Shown here: in pieces, positions 8,893 through 18,216 of the stretch
How positions within the stretch are numbered: the first letter of the stretch is position 1
Layout of the letters: each line of letters begins with the position of its first letter
Assembly: GCF_000375465.1 (NCBI RefSeq)
Contig: NZ_AQXH01000001.1
Location: 620,130-684,129, forward strand
Length of the DNA: 64,000 bases
Source of the DNA: Balneola vulgaris DSM 17893
GTDB taxonomy: Bacteria; Bacteroidota; Rhodothermia; Balneolales; Balneolaceae
Direction: 5' to 3'
The notes under the pieces: model-generated
Database searches by the model: none
Told to the model about the DNA's origin: nothing
The model's input: the letters and a program-made list of their open reading frames with translations, nothing else
Made by a program: the position numbers and the translations under genes

Positions 8893-10518
8893 ATGGAATT
8901 ATTTGAAAGCATTGTTAACACTTTAAACGACCTGGTATGGAGTACTCCTTCCAATTTTCCATTTATGGTCGTTGTACTACTTAGTTTCGGGATTTTTATA
9001 ACTTTACGATTAGGCTTTATTCAAGTAAGAAAATTTGGTCATGGTGTACTTTCCGTAATGGGAAAGTTTGATCATCCTGATGCAGTCGGAGATGTAAATC
9101 ACTTCCAAGCCTTAACAACCGCGCTCTCAGCAACCGTGGGAATTGGTAATATTGCCGGTGTTGCCATTGCCATTCACTATGGTGGGCCGGGTGCATTATT
9201 CTGGATGTGGGTAACTGCATTTTTTGGTATGGCCATTAAATATACAGAGTGTACACTGGCTGTTAAATACAGAAAAGTAAACGATGATGGTTCCGTATCT
9301 GGTGGACCAATGTATTACATCGAGAAAGGTCTTGGTGAAAACTGGAAATGGTTGGCAGTATTTTTCGCAGCTATGGCGGTAATTTGTTCGTTCTTAACAG
9401 GTAATGCTGTTCAAGCGAACACGGTAGCTGATACTATGAGAAGTACTTTCTTAGTACCAGGTTGGATTACTGGTTTAGTAACAGCATCTATTGTTGGTGT
9501 TGTAATTATTGGTGGTATTAAGAGAATCGGTAAAGTAACAGCGAGCTTAATGCCCGTTATGGCCATCATCTATGTATTAGGCGCACTTATTATTCTATTA
9601 GTTAATGCTAGCGAAGTTGGGCCTGCATTTGGAACGATCTTAAAGTATGCATTCACTCCTGAAGCAGGATTATTTGGTGTTGGATCGGGTGTTTTCTTAA
9701 CAACTTTAGTATGGGGTATCAAAAGAGGTTTATTCTCTAACGAAGCTGGACAAGGTTCAGCGCCTATTGCTCACGGTGCAGCGAAAACTAAAGAACCTGT
9801 ACGTGAAGGTGTTGTGGCATTATTAGAGCCATTTATTGATACACTCGTAGTTTGTACAATGACTGGTTTAGTGATTGTATCAACCGGTGTTTGGGAGCAA
9901 AAGCATGATATGACCTTCCTCCCTTCTAGTACAGAAAACACCTACGAAATTGAAAACGGCAACTCCCTACTAATTGTAGATGGTGAGCCAACAAATGGTC
10001 AAGTAATCAGAAATGACCATCCTACAGGCACATTCTATGCTAACGATGCAAGAACTGAAACCTTTACTGGTTCAATTCAATTAGAAGGCCAAACCTATGT
10101 GGCTAAAAATGCTCAAGGCGAACCTGTAGCTGAGCTATATTCTTCTATTATTGAGAATGGAGCGCCATTAACTGCTCTCGCTTTTGAGAAAGGATTGCCA
10201 TTCGCTGGTGGCCGATTTATCGTAACTATCTGTGTGATTTTATTCGGTATTTCAACGGCTATTAGTTGGAGTTACTATGGTGACCGTTCTATTCAATATT
10301 TAGCTGGTGATAAGTCGATACTTTACTACAAATTCGTTTATTTAGTGATGCATTTTATTGGTGCTGTTCTTACACTTGAGACCGTTTGGGCCATTGGTGA
10401 TATTGCACTGGGATTAATGACATTCCCTAATATCATTGCACTATTTGCACTATCTGGTACAGTTGCAATGGCTACAAAAACGTATTTCGAAAAAATGAAG
10501 AATTACAAAGCAGAGTAA
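8893..10518 (+). CDS. Sodium:alanine/glycine symporter (AGCS family) with a hydrophilic insert
   Basis: This multi-pass inner-membrane protein of the AGCS family imports small neutral amino acids with Na+. It carries family blocks such as 'LTTALSATVGIGNIAGVA' near residue 75, 'GPGALFWMW', 'SVSGGPMYYIEKGL' near 136, and 'GIKRGLFSNEAGQGSAPIAH' near 275. At 541 residues it is longer than the usual 450-490. The excess is a polar stretch at roughly residues 335-420, placed between two conserved helices ('TGLVIVSTGVW' and 'NGAPLTALAFEKGLP'). The insert contains several strand-like, glycine-rich segments and should form an extra extramembrane domain. upp begins 6 bases downstream, so this is probably the first gene of a four-gene operon. 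Confidence 0.93.
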   Translation: MELFESIVNTLNDLVWSTPSNFPFMVVVLLSFGIFITLRLGFIQVRKFGHGVLSVMGKFDHPDAVGDVNHFQALTTALSATVGIGNIAGVAIAIHYGGPGALFWMWVTAFFGMAIKYTECTLAVKYRKVNDDGSVSGGPMYYIEKGLGENWKWLAVFFAAMAVICSFLTGNAVQANTVADTMRSTFLVPGWITGLVTASIVGVVIIGGIKRIGKVTASLMPVMAIIYVLGALIILLVNASEVGPAFGTILKYAFTPEAGLFGVGSGVFLTTLVWGIKRGLFSNEAGQGSAPIAHGAAKTKEPVREGVVALLEPFIDTLVVCTMTGLVIVSTGVWEQKHDMTFLPSSTENTYEIENGNSLLIVDGEPTNGQVIRNDHPTGTFYANDARTETFTGSIQLEGQTYVAKNAQGEPVAELYSSIIENGAPLTALAFEKGLPFAGGRFIVTICVILFGISTAISWSYYGDRSIQYLAGDKSILYYKFVYLVMHFIGAVLTLETVWAIGDIALGLMTFPNIIALFALSGTVAMATKTYFEKMKNYKAE

Positions 10519-10524
10519 AAGATT

Positions 10525-11151
10525 ATGAAGAACGTATTGGTAGTTGATCACCCTATAGTACATTTATATTTAACAGTATTAAGGGATAAAACTACCAATA
10601 CGGCTTCTTTTAGACGTGCAATGGCTCACATCGGTAACATCTTAGCTTACCATGCCTTAAGTGAGCTTCCTTTAAAGGAAACAACGGTTGAGACCCCTAT
10701 TCAATCAACCAAAGGCTACCAAACAGCCTCTGAGGTTATAGTTGTTCCTATTCTCCGAGCGGGACTTTCCTTAGTAGATGGCATCATTGATTTTATTCCT
10801 GAAGCCAAAGTTGGGCATGTTGGTGTTTACCGTGATGAAACCACTCACGAACCTGTAAACTACTACGACAATCTTCCTAGCGGTATTAAAAAAGGATACA
10901 ATTTAGTGGTAGACCCTATGTTAGCTACTGGCGGTAGTGCTAGCCATGCTATTAATTTTTTGAAAGAATCTGGAGCTGAAAATATTCGTTTCGTATCTCT
11001 AATAGCTGCACCTGAAGGTGTAGAAAGGATGCAAAATGATCATCCTGATGTACCCATTATTACCGCTGCTATTGATGAGAAACTAAATGATCAGGCGTAC
11101 ATTATTCCTGGATTAGGTGACGCAGGAGACCGATACTTTGGGACCTCTTAA
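10525..11151 (+). CDS. upp: Uracil phosphoribosyltransferase
   Basis: It converts uracil and PRPP to UMP in pyrimidine salvage. The 208-residue length is standard. The PRPP-binding loop reads 'VVDPMLATGGSA' near residue 129. Other family blocks include 'VVPILRAGLSLVDG' near residue 73 and the C-terminal uracil-binding segment 'YIIPGLGDAGDRYFGT'. It lies 6 bases after the AGCS symporter and its 3' end overlaps the likely lptC start by 14 bases, so expression is probably coupled to both. Confidence 0.97.
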   Translation: MKNVLVVDHPIVHLYLTVLRDKTTNTASFRRAMAHIGNILAYHALSELPLKETTVETPIQSTKGYQTASEVIVVPILRAGLSLVDGIIDFIPEAKVGHVGVYRDETTHEPVNYYDNLPSGIKKGYNLVVDPMLATGGSASHAINFLKESGAENIRFVSLIAAPEGVERMQNDHPDVPIITAAIDEKLNDQAYIIPGLGDAGDRYFGTS

Positions 11152-11692
11152 GTCATATCCCTTACACTTTGTTTTTTTCATACTCATACTATGTTCATGT
11201 AATGAGTTAAGCGAATACGACAACGAACGTATTCAAGAAGCACTATCCGATTCATTAGTCACAAGCTCAACCACATGGAATCTAAATATGGAAATCATGG
11301 AGGATGGCTTTAGGAAACTATCACTAAAAAGTTCTAAAGCTGTTACCATTCGTTATGATGATGAAAAACGCACTCAATTAAGTGGACCCGTACAAATTCA
11401 AGTATTTGAAGCCGACACTTTAAGTACAGAAGTATTCGCAGATAGTGCTCTTTATATACCAAAAGAAGCCGAATTTGAACTATTCGAAAATGTTAAAGTC
11501 TTTTCTAGAAATGGAAAACAGCTATTTGCAGACCACCTGCTCTGGAACCGAAATGGGGATAAAGTTACCACTCCTGGCTATGTGTTAATTATCACAGAAA
11601 CCGATAGTATAGCAGCCACAGGTTTTGAAGGTACCACCACTTTAACTGAGTATACTTTGAAAAAAGTAACAGGTAAAACCCAATTCAATTGA
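11138..11692 (+). CDS. lptC: LptC-like lipopolysaccharide export lipoprotein
   Basis: LptC anchors the periplasmic lipopolysaccharide bridge at the inner membrane. I chose the TTG at 11138, which has an AGGAG 8 bases upstream and gives a neat lipoprotein signal: charged start, hydrophobic run, then 'LCSC' with the modified cysteine near residue 21. A GTG at 11117 is an alternative but adds residues that spoil the signal peptide. The rest is a beta-rich domain of about 160 residues with 'GPVQIQVFEADTL' and 'ADSALYIPKEAEFELFENVKV', matching the LptC/OstA-type fold of Bacteroidota. It overlaps upp upstream and the OstA-like gene downstream, which supports the assignment. Confidence 0.8.
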   Translation: MGPLKSYPLHFVFFILILCSCNELSEYDNERIQEALSDSLVTSSTTWNLNMEIMEDGFRKLSLKSSKAVTIRYDDEKRTQLSGPVQIQVFEADTLSTEVFADSALYIPKEAEFELFENVKVFSRNGKQLFADHLLWNRNGDKVTTPGYVLIITETDSIAATGFEGTTTLTEYTLKKVTGKTQFN

Positions 11693-13104
11693 TTAGAATT
11701 AAGCCTTCCATAGCGCTCTTTATCATTTTATGGTGCTTTATGTTATCGGCTCCTTCTTTTGGGCAAACAAAAGTTACTATCGAAAAAGCCGAAATAGTAA
11801 ACAACACTACCGTGGATGGTGAACGAGTACGAAAATTATATGATGCTGTTTTAAGCTCAGGTGATTTCCGGTTTATGAGTGATAGTGCATGGCAATTCTT
11901 GGATAAAGATGAAGTGCATGCATTTGGGAATATCCAAATTGACACACCCACTGAGCGTATTTGGGCTGACACTTTAATCTATTACAACATCCTTGAACTC
12001 AGTAAACTTCGCGGCAGGGTTATTATTGAACAAGATAGTACGCTGCTTTTTGGGAAGAGCGTAGATTATAATTTTGCCACTAAAGTAGGTCACTTTTTAG
12101 ATGAGATTAGACTCGAAGATACCGACGGCATTTTAGTTGCTGATTCAGGGATATACTACCAAAATAGTGATAGTGCTGAGTTTCGAGGTAATGTCCAACT
12201 CGCCGATTCTGCACAATATGTTGAAGGGGATAGTTTATTCATCAATCGTGAGACAAAATTTCTTCGCCTATTTGATAATCTTATTGTAATCGACAGTACA
12301 AATAATGCTTTGCTAACGGGGCACTATTTAGAGGCTGATTCTACCGGCAGACGATATTTAAGTGATGATGCATACTTACGAAGAATAGTAACCGATTCTA
12401 CCACAACTGAGGCTGATACAACTCATATTTTCGGTGATGAAATTGAGCTCACTAAACAAGACACTACCAGCTTTATTGATGCTATGGGTAATGTGCGAGT
12501 GTGGAGTTCCAAATTTTCCTCCCTTTCAGATACTCTAAAGTATAATTCTACTACTGAACTCTTTCGACTTTATGGGGATCCCAAAGCTTGGCATAAAAAC
12601 ATTCAATTATCTGGGCCATTTATCTCTGTTCAATTAAAGGATAACAATGTCGAGAACCTCACCTCTTACCCTTCCCCATTTGCAGTTCAAGAAGACACCG
12701 TTACTGGAAGATTGAATCAAATCAAAGGCGATACATTAAGCGCCTACTTTACTGATGGTGATATTTCAAAAATTGATATCTATCCAAATAGCGAGCTTTT
12801 ATATCATACCAAAAACGACGCCAATGAACCCGATGGTGCCGTTGAAAGTAGCTCTCCAAAAACCATACTCTATTTTGATAAAGGGGAGTTAGTGCGTGCA
12901 TGGATGGGACAGAACCAAGGATTATTCTTACCAGAATACACAGAGTTAAGTGAACGTAAGTTAGCGGGCTTCATTTGGACCCCAGAACTTCGCCCAATAA
13001 AGCCTATACGTGAACCTCTTCCTCAACTCCCACCCATATCTGCTGACCGCCCCTTTGAATTACCGCTCCGATTTGTAAATCGCACAAATGTTGAGCGTCA
13101 ATAA
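11689..13104 (+). CDS. OstA-like / LptA-domain periplasmic protein
   Basis: The 471-residue protein begins with a signal peptide cut near 'SAPSFGQ' (about residue 25). It then has repeated beta-strand units such as 'ADTLIYYN', 'AHGNIQI'-like turns and 'SDSAEFRGNVQLADSAQYVEGDSL', typical of the OstA/LptA jelly-roll that carries lipopolysaccharide across the periplasm. The family is annotated as OstA-like in Bacteroidota and is usually longer than proteobacterial LptA, as here. Its TTG start overlaps the lptC stop by four bases (TTGA). The C-terminal third is proline-rich and may be an extension outside the fold. Together with lptC it forms the LPS-transport half of this operon. Confidence 0.8.
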   Translation: MIRIKPSIALFIILWCFMLSAPSFGQTKVTIEKAEIVNNTTVDGERVRKLYDAVLSSGDFRFMSDSAWQFLDKDEVHAFGNIQIDTPTERIWADTLIYYNILELSKLRGRVIIEQDSTLLFGKSVDYNFATKVGHFLDEIRLEDTDGILVADSGIYYQNSDSAEFRGNVQLADSAQYVEGDSLFINRETKFLRLFDNLIVIDSTNNALLTGHYLEADSTGRRYLSDDAYLRRIVTDSTTTEADTTHIFGDEIELTKQDTTSFIDAMGNVRVWSSKFSSLSDTLKYNSTTELFRLYGDPKAWHKNIQLSGPFISVQLKDNNVENLTSYPSPFAVQEDTVTGRLNQIKGDTLSAYFTDGDISKIDIYPNSELLYHTKNDANEPDGAVESSSPKTILYFDKGELVRAWMGQNQGLFLPEYTELSERKLAGFIWTPELRPIKPIREPLPQLPPISADRPFELPLRFVNRTNVERQ

Positions 13105-13132
13105 ATTCAAATAGCTCAACTACTTAAAGCAA

Positions 13133-13162
13133 TTTGAGCAATGAATGAGGTTTATATATTTT
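13133..13162 (+). promoter_or_regulatory. Candidate Bacteroidota-type promoter upstream of the S10 peptidase gene
   Basis: TTTG at 13133-13136 is followed after 18 bases by TATATTTT at 13155-13162. This resembles the Bacteroidota TTTG / TAnnTTTG arrangement with one mismatch. It would place the transcription start about 55 bases before the ATG at 13222. The evidence is only the match itself. Confidence 0.3.
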
Positions 13163-13221
13163 TACTTCATTCTTAAAACTCCAGCATTATTTTAAATCAC
13201 CAATTGAAAACAAAACATACT

Positions 13222-14718
13222 ATGAAGAAACTTCTATCGATTAGTTTTTTGCTGATGTTGATATTCAGTGTATCAGGCATTGCTCAGCAAGTTACATTAC
13301 CAGCAGATTCTACCGTGGTTACCAATCACGAAGTGTCTATTAAAGGAAAGAAAATTCCTTACTCTGCTACTACCGGCACACAACCAGTTTGGGATGACAA
13401 TGGTAATCCTATAGCTGCTTTATTCTACACTTATTATAAGCGCACTGATATTAAAGACGACACCATGCGTCCTTTAGTTATATCATTCAATGGTGGACCA
13501 GGATCTGCATCTGTTTGGATGCACCTTGCCTATACCGGACCTAAGATTTTAAAAATTGATGATGAAGGATATCCTATTCAACCATATGGTGTAAAAGACA
13601 ATCCACACTCAATTCTAGATGTAGCTGATATCGTTTTTGTGAACCCAGTAAATACTGGCTATTCAAGAATTCTTGACCCAGAAGCAGATCGTCGACAGTT
13701 CTTTGGTGTAAATCAAGATATTGCATACTTATCAAAATGGATTAATGCATTTGTTCATAGAGTAAATAGATGGAGATCACCGAAATACTTAATTGGTGAA
13801 AGCTATGGTACTACAAGAGTTTCTGGCTTAGCTAATTCGCTTCAAAACAGCCAATGGATGTACTTAAACGGTGTGATCCTTGTATCACCTACAGAGTTAG
13901 GGATTCATTCTGGTGCAGGAAGACGTGAAGGTCCATTAGGAGCTGCTCTAAGAGTTCCATATTTCACGGCTGCGGCATGGTATCACAACAAGCTACCAAG
14001 CGACTTACAATCGAAAGATTTAGATGAAGTACTCGAAATTTCAGAAAAATATTCTCTGGAAACATTAATGCCTATTATCGCAAAAGGTGGTTTTGTAAGT
14101 GATAGCGAAAGAGACCAAGCAGCTACTGAGATGGCTCGTCTATCTGGGATCTCTAAAAAAGCAATTTTGCAGTACAACTTAGATGTTCCAACCTCATTCT
14201 ATTGGAAAGAACTACTACGTGAAGAAGGCTATACTGTAGGTCGACTAGATTCGCGCTATAAAGGTATTGATCGTACGGATGGTGGTGACAGCCCCGATTT
14301 CAACTCTGAGTTAACTTCATGGTTGCATTCTTTTACTCCTGCTATCAACTACTATTTCCAGAATGAGCTGAATTGGAACACCGACATCAAGTACAATATG
14401 TTTGGGCCAGTTCATCCATGGGATAGAAGTAATAACAACACGGGTGAAAACCTTCGCCAAGCAATGGCTCAAAACCCATATCTACATGTACTAACTCAAT
14501 CGGGTTACTATGATGGAGCAACGAAGTATTTCGATGCAAAATATACGATGTGGCAAATTGACCCAAGCGGAAAGATGAAAGATCGTTTATCATTTAAAGG
14601 CTACCGAAGTGGTCATATGATGTACTTACGTGCTGAAGATCTTAAAAATGCGAATGATGACATTCGTGAGTTTATTAAAAACTCAATTCCACCAGCAGGC
14701 ACTCCAGCGAAGTACTAA
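13222..14718 (+). CDS. Secreted S10-family serine carboxypeptidase-like protein
   Basis: The 498-residue protein has a clear signal peptide (MKKLLSISFLLMLIF, cleaved after 'SGIAQ'). The S10 signature 'SFNGGPGSASVWMH' supplies the oxyanion region near residue 90, the nucleophile lies in 'GESYGTTR' near 193, and the catalytic aspartate and histidine are likely in 'GYYDGAT' and 'GYRSGHMMYL' near the C-terminus. Such enzymes remove C-terminal amino acids from peptides in the periplasm or outside the cell. I prefer the ATG at 13222 over a TTG 18 bases earlier because it begins the signal peptide. It is transcribed alone, with a candidate promoter upstream and a strong terminator downstream. Confidence 0.92.
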   Translation: MKKLLSISFLLMLIFSVSGIAQQVTLPADSTVVTNHEVSIKGKKIPYSATTGTQPVWDDNGNPIAALFYTYYKRTDIKDDTMRPLVISFNGGPGSASVWMHLAYTGPKILKIDDEGYPIQPYGVKDNPHSILDVADIVFVNPVNTGYSRILDPEADRRQFFGVNQDIAYLSKWINAFVHRVNRWRSPKYLIGESYGTTRVSGLANSLQNSQWMYLNGVILVSPTELGIHSGAGRREGPLGAALRVPYFTAAAWYHNKLPSDLQSKDLDEVLEISEKYSLETLMPIIAKGGFVSDSERDQAATEMARLSGISKKAILQYNLDVPTSFYWKELLREEGYTVGRLDSRYKGIDRTDGGDSPDFNSELTSWLHSFTPAINYYFQNELNWNTDIKYNMFGPVHPWDRSNNNTGENLRQAMAQNPYLHVLTQSGYYDGATKYFDAKYTMWQIDPSGKMKDRLSFKGYRSGHMMYLRAEDLKNANDDIREFIKNSIPPAGTPAKY

Positions 14719-14746
14719 ATCTTACCATTTTATTTTAGTGAGAAAC

Positions 14747-14791
14747 GCCCCTATCGGATCAACGAGGTTGAACCCTGATAGGGGCTTTTAT
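14747..14791 (+). terminator. Strong intrinsic terminator between convergent genes
   Basis: GCCCCTATCGG pairs with CTGATAGGGGC (one wobble) around a 17-base loop and is followed by TTTTATTTTT. It ends the S10 peptidase transcript just before the convergent EF-G-like gene. Confidence 0.85.
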
Positions 14792-14793
14792 TT

Positions 14794-16926
14794 TTAGCTT
14801 ACTTCTTCAAGCGCACTCGTTTCTTTCATAACACGTTCTTGGATATCATAAGGTGCCGAGGCGTAATGTGAAAAACTTCTTCGATACGTGGCACTACCTT
14901 GTGTTATGGATTTCAAGGAAGTTGCGTATCTATCGAGTTCCTCTAGGGGTACTTGAGCTTTGATTTTCTGTAAGCTCCCCCCTTCATTCTCCATACCTTG
15001 AATTTGGCCTCTGCGAGTACCTAAATCGCCTAGAACATCTCCCATATAGTTGGCTGGCACAATTACTTCAACGTTATAAATAGGCTCCATTAACTGTGGA
15101 TTAGCTTTTAAGAACCCATCTCTGAAAGCCATGCGTGCAGCCGTTTTAAATGCCGCTTCGTTACTATCTACTGAATGCATCGATCCATCAAATACAGAAA
15201 CACGCACGTCTCGCACACAGCAACCACTTAACGGGCCATTCTCCATTTTCTCCATAATGCCCTTCAAAATAGCTGGCATAAATCGGTTGTCAATTACCCC
15301 GCCTACTATACAATTATTGAATACGAGTTTACCACCCCAAGGTAAATCATGGGTTTCTGAATTTCGGACTTTCAAATCTTTAGGATCTACCATGCCTTCT
15401 TCATAGGGTTCTATCAGCATTTCGACTTCAGCAAATTGCCCTGCCCCTCCCGATTGCTTTTTATGCTTATACTTTGAAACTACCGATGAAGTGAGTGTTT
15501 CTCTGTAGGGTATTCTGGGTGAATAGAACTCAACATCGAGCTTATATCGATTTTGTAACTCATGCTCGATCACACCAAGATGTTCAACCCCTTGCCCATG
15601 AATAATAATCTGTTTGAGCTCTTGGCTGTGTTCTATAATTATGGATGGATCTTCTCGGTGAATCTGATGGAGAGCTGTACCTAATTTATCTTCATCACCA
15701 TCATTTTTTAGTTTTACTGCTGTTCTAATAATGGTTGAAGGAAACACGATTTCTTCAAGCTTAACTTCCTTTCCTTTTACAACTAAAGTATCGTTAACCT
15801 CTCCTTCTTTAAGTTTAACTACAGCACCAATATCACCAGTTTTTAGCTCCTTTACTTCGATTCGCTTTTGCCCTTCAGTGAGATATAGACTTCCAAGACG
15901 CACACTATTGCCCGTACTCGCATTTACTAAGTCCATTCCGGGCTTCACAGAACCGCTGTATACCTTAAAGTAAATGAGGTCCCCAACATGCGACTCTGAA
16001 TGAGTTTTAAATAGAAAAATGGTAGACTCCCCATTTTGAAGCAGTTGAAATGGTTCTCCTTGATCTGTTTTGGGAGGATTTCCTTCTAGAGGGTTTGGTG
16101 CAATGTCATCGATGAAGCCCATGATGCGACCAGTCCCCATATTTTTTGATGCACAACTACAGAATAATGGGTTTATCAATCCACTTACAAAGGCTTGATG
16201 TAAACCAACCTCCATCTGCTCTTCATCCAAGGTACCTTGCTCGAAATAGACATCCATGAGCGACTCATCATTTTCGGCAACTATTTCAACCAGTTCTTGA
16301 TGTAATTTGGCTGCTTGAGCTTCTAATGAATCAGGGATTGGCAACTTATCTGGCTTCCCTCCTCCATCTGGAAATTCATACATCGTCATTCGAAGTACAT
16401 CTACAATGGCATGGAAGTCGTTACCCTCGCTGTATGGAAATTGAACAACCGTAACTTGTCGCCCATAATGTTCTTTTGCTTGCTCCACCGTTGCCCAAAA
16501 ATCGGAGCGTTCATTATCTAGTTTATTTACTACAAACAAAGACGGCACATTATAGTGCCGTGTGTACTTCCATAAATTGTCGGTTCCAACCTCTACTCCT
16601 TGTTCTGCATTTAGTACAAAAATAGCGGTATCAGCAACCCTTAAGGGGCCGGCCACTTCCCCTACAAAATCTGATGTTCCAGGTGTATCTATTAAATTTA
16701 TTTTATGACCACGCCAATCCAAATTCATAAATGAAGAAAAAATCGATTTTTGTTTTTCCTTCTCAATGAAATGATAATCAGAGACGGTATTCTTCTCTTC
16801 TATACTACCACGCCTATTTATTGCTCCTGCCTCATAAAGCATGGTTTCTGCCATCGTTGTTTTTCCTGAACCTGCATGCCCAAGTAATACAACATTTCTT
16901 ACTCTAGTAGGATCGTATACTTTCAT
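14794..16926 (-). CDS. Elongation factor G-like GTPase (divergent, EF-G2 type)
   Basis: The protein is 710 residues long and keeps the five EF-G domains. G1 is 'GHAGSGKTT' at residues 16-24 and G4 is 'NKLD' at 134-137. The domain IV core is seen in 'FNNCIVGGVIDNRFMPAI' and the domain V fold in 'VIVPANYMGDVLGDL'. It differs from canonical EF-G in two places. Switch I lacks the RGIT motif (QKSI at 59-62), and switch II reads 'DTPGTSDF', with threonine 84 where EF-G has the catalytic histidine. GHAGSGKTT and these changes are features of the EF-G-like (FusA2) subgroup, whose role in translation is not settled. It lies alone on the minus strand, convergent with the S10 gene and divergent from asparaginase. 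Confidence 0.88.
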   Translation of the reverse strand: MKVYDPTRVRNVVLLGHAGSGKTTMAETMLYEAGAINRRGSIEEKNTVSDYHFIEKEKQKSIFSSFMNLDWRGHKINLIDTPGTSDFVGEVAGPLRVADTAIFVLNAEQGVEVGTDNLWKYTRHYNVPSLFVVNKLDNERSDFWATVEQAKEHYGRQVTVVQFPYSEGNDFHAIVDVLRMTMYEFPDGGGKPDKLPIPDSLEAQAAKLHQELVEIVAENDESLMDVYFEQGTLDEEQMEVGLHQAFVSGLINPLFCSCASKNMGTGRIMGFIDDIAPNPLEGNPPKTDQGEPFQLLQNGESTIFLFKTHSESHVGDLIYFKVYSGSVKPGMDLVNASTGNSVRLGSLYLTEGQKRIEVKELKTGDIGAVVKLKEGEVNDTLVVKGKEVKLEEIVFPSTIIRTAVKLKNDGDEDKLGTALHQIHREDPSIIIEHSQELKQIIIHGQGVEHLGVIEHELQNRYKLDVEFYSPRIPYRETLTSSVVSKYKHKKQSGGAGQFAEVEMLIEPYEEGMVDPKDLKVRNSETHDLPWGGKLVFNNCIVGGVIDNRFMPAILKGIMEKMENGPLSGCCVRDVRVSVFDGSMHSVDSNEAAFKTAARMAFRDGFLKANPQLMEPIYNVEVIVPANYMGDVLGDLGTRRGQIQGMENEGGSLQKIKAQVPLEELDRYATSLKSITQGSATYRRSFSHYASAPYDIQERVMKETSALEEVS

Positions 16927-17072
16927 GGTTACTCCTGAGATTGCTAACGGTTTATAATTCTCTTAACTAGATTGAGGTGCTTCCATTTTTTGCACTTATA
17001 TTTCCAATAAATTGAAGAACAGCAGTATTTACTGCGACTAATTAAATTAAACGGCTAGAGCAAATAAGCAAG

Positions 17073-18071
17073 ATGAAAAAGATTCTCTTAATTCAAACGG
17101 GTGGTACGATCGCTATGAGTGCAAAAGGCGATGGAGTAGAATTAGATCCTGAGGCGTGGTCGAACCTACTTTATAAAGAATTTCCAGAACTTGAAGAACT
17201 TGCCCAAATTGATACCTACCCCTTATTTTTTGAGGACAGTTCTGATTTAAACAGTAGCCACTGGGTGAACCTTGCCAACTGCATAGATAGTAATTATGAA
17301 AAGTATAATGGGTTTGTGATTCTGCATGGAACAGATACTATGGCCTATACCGCTTCCGCCTTGTCATTTGCCTTACAGAATCTAGCTAAACCTGTCATCT
17401 TCACAGGTAGTCAAGTTCCAATGAGTAGCATCCGTAGTGATGCTCGTCGCAATCTCATTAATGCTATTGAAATGGCTACCACTCCTATTCAAGAAGTCGC
17501 TATTTGTTTTAATGACCATGTTTATAGAGCCAACCGAGCTACTAAACTTAGTATTGGTGATTTCGATGCTTTTGGTTCCCCTAATATTCCCCCTATTGCT
17601 GAAATTGGATTGAATATTCAACTCAATGTACAACCTAAAAAGATTCTCCCACCATTTGAGAACCGAGCAAAATTCTCAAATAAAATCTTTGTGTGTACGG
17701 TACACCCTTCATTAAATACCTCCTACTTAGATTGCCTTGATTTGTCCAAATTAGACGCCATCATTGTTCGAGCATTTGGCAGTGGCAACTTCCCAATGAA
17801 AGGTGAATTTAATCTACTGCCCTTCTTTGAAAAATGTAGAGATCAAGGTGTTATAGTAGCCATGGTATCCCAAGCAGATTTCGACGCGGTTGATCTAAGT
17901 AAATATCCAGCAGGCAGGTCTGCAATTAAAGCCGGTGCCGTATCAGGAAGAGACATGACCTTAGAAGCTGCGCTTACAAAACTAATGTATCTAACCGCTC
18001 AAGAAACCTCTAAATCTGAAGTAGAAAAATTATTTCAAGAGAATTTAGCGGGTGAATTAACACCTCACTAA
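17073..18071 (+). CDS. ansA: Type I (cytoplasmic) L-asparaginase
   Basis: It hydrolyses asparagine to aspartate and ammonia. The first threonine motif 'TGGTIAM' is at residues 9-15 and the second, 'HGTDTMAYTASAL', near residue 88. 'GSQVPMSSIRSDARRNL' and 'VRAFGSGNFP' are family blocks. There is no signal peptide, and the 332-residue length and C-terminal domain fit the cytoplasmic type rather than the periplasmic high-affinity type. The gene has its own upstream region of 146 bases, divergent from the EF-G-like gene, and is followed by a probable terminator. It fits the amino-acid-use theme of the window. Confidence 0.93.
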   Translation: MKKILLIQTGGTIAMSAKGDGVELDPEAWSNLLYKEFPELEELAQIDTYPLFFEDSSDLNSSHWVNLANCIDSNYEKYNGFVILHGTDTMAYTASALSFALQNLAKPVIFTGSQVPMSSIRSDARRNLINAIEMATTPIQEVAICFNDHVYRANRATKLSIGDFDAFGSPNIPPIAEIGLNIQLNVQPKKILPPFENRAKFSNKIFVCTVHPSLNTSYLDCLDLSKLDAIIVRAFGSGNFPMKGEFNLLPFFEKCRDQGVIVAMVSQADFDAVDLSKYPAGRSAIKAGAVSGRDMTLEAALTKLMYLTAQETSKSEVEKLFQENLAGELTPH

Positions 18072-18082
18072 TCCACTTACAC

Positions 18083-18115
18083 CTGCTTTTTTTGCACCCT
18101 AAGAGCAGATTTTTA
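18083..18115 (+). terminator. Probable terminator after asparaginase
   Basis: CTGCTTTT pairs with AAGAGCAG (one wobble) around a 10-base loop and is followed by ATTTTTA. The stem is AT-rich at its top, so the efficiency is uncertain. Confidence 0.5.
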
Positions 18116-18191
18116 TCGACTTGTAAACAGATGTAATGAAGTAAATTTTACTATTTAGGAAAGGAGAAGACTAGCCGATATTATTTATTAA

Positions 18192-18215
18192 AGAGTTCTA
18201 ATATTAAAAAACTCT
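18192..18215 (+). promoter_or_regulatory. Hairpin abutting the start codon of the 18217 lipoprotein gene
   Basis: AGAGTT at 18192-18197 pairs with AACTCT at 18210-18215, ending one base before the ATG at 18217. No standard ribosome-binding site stands between the hairpin and the start. It could restrain translation initiation or simply be chance. Confidence 0.3.
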
Positions 18216-18216
18216 A

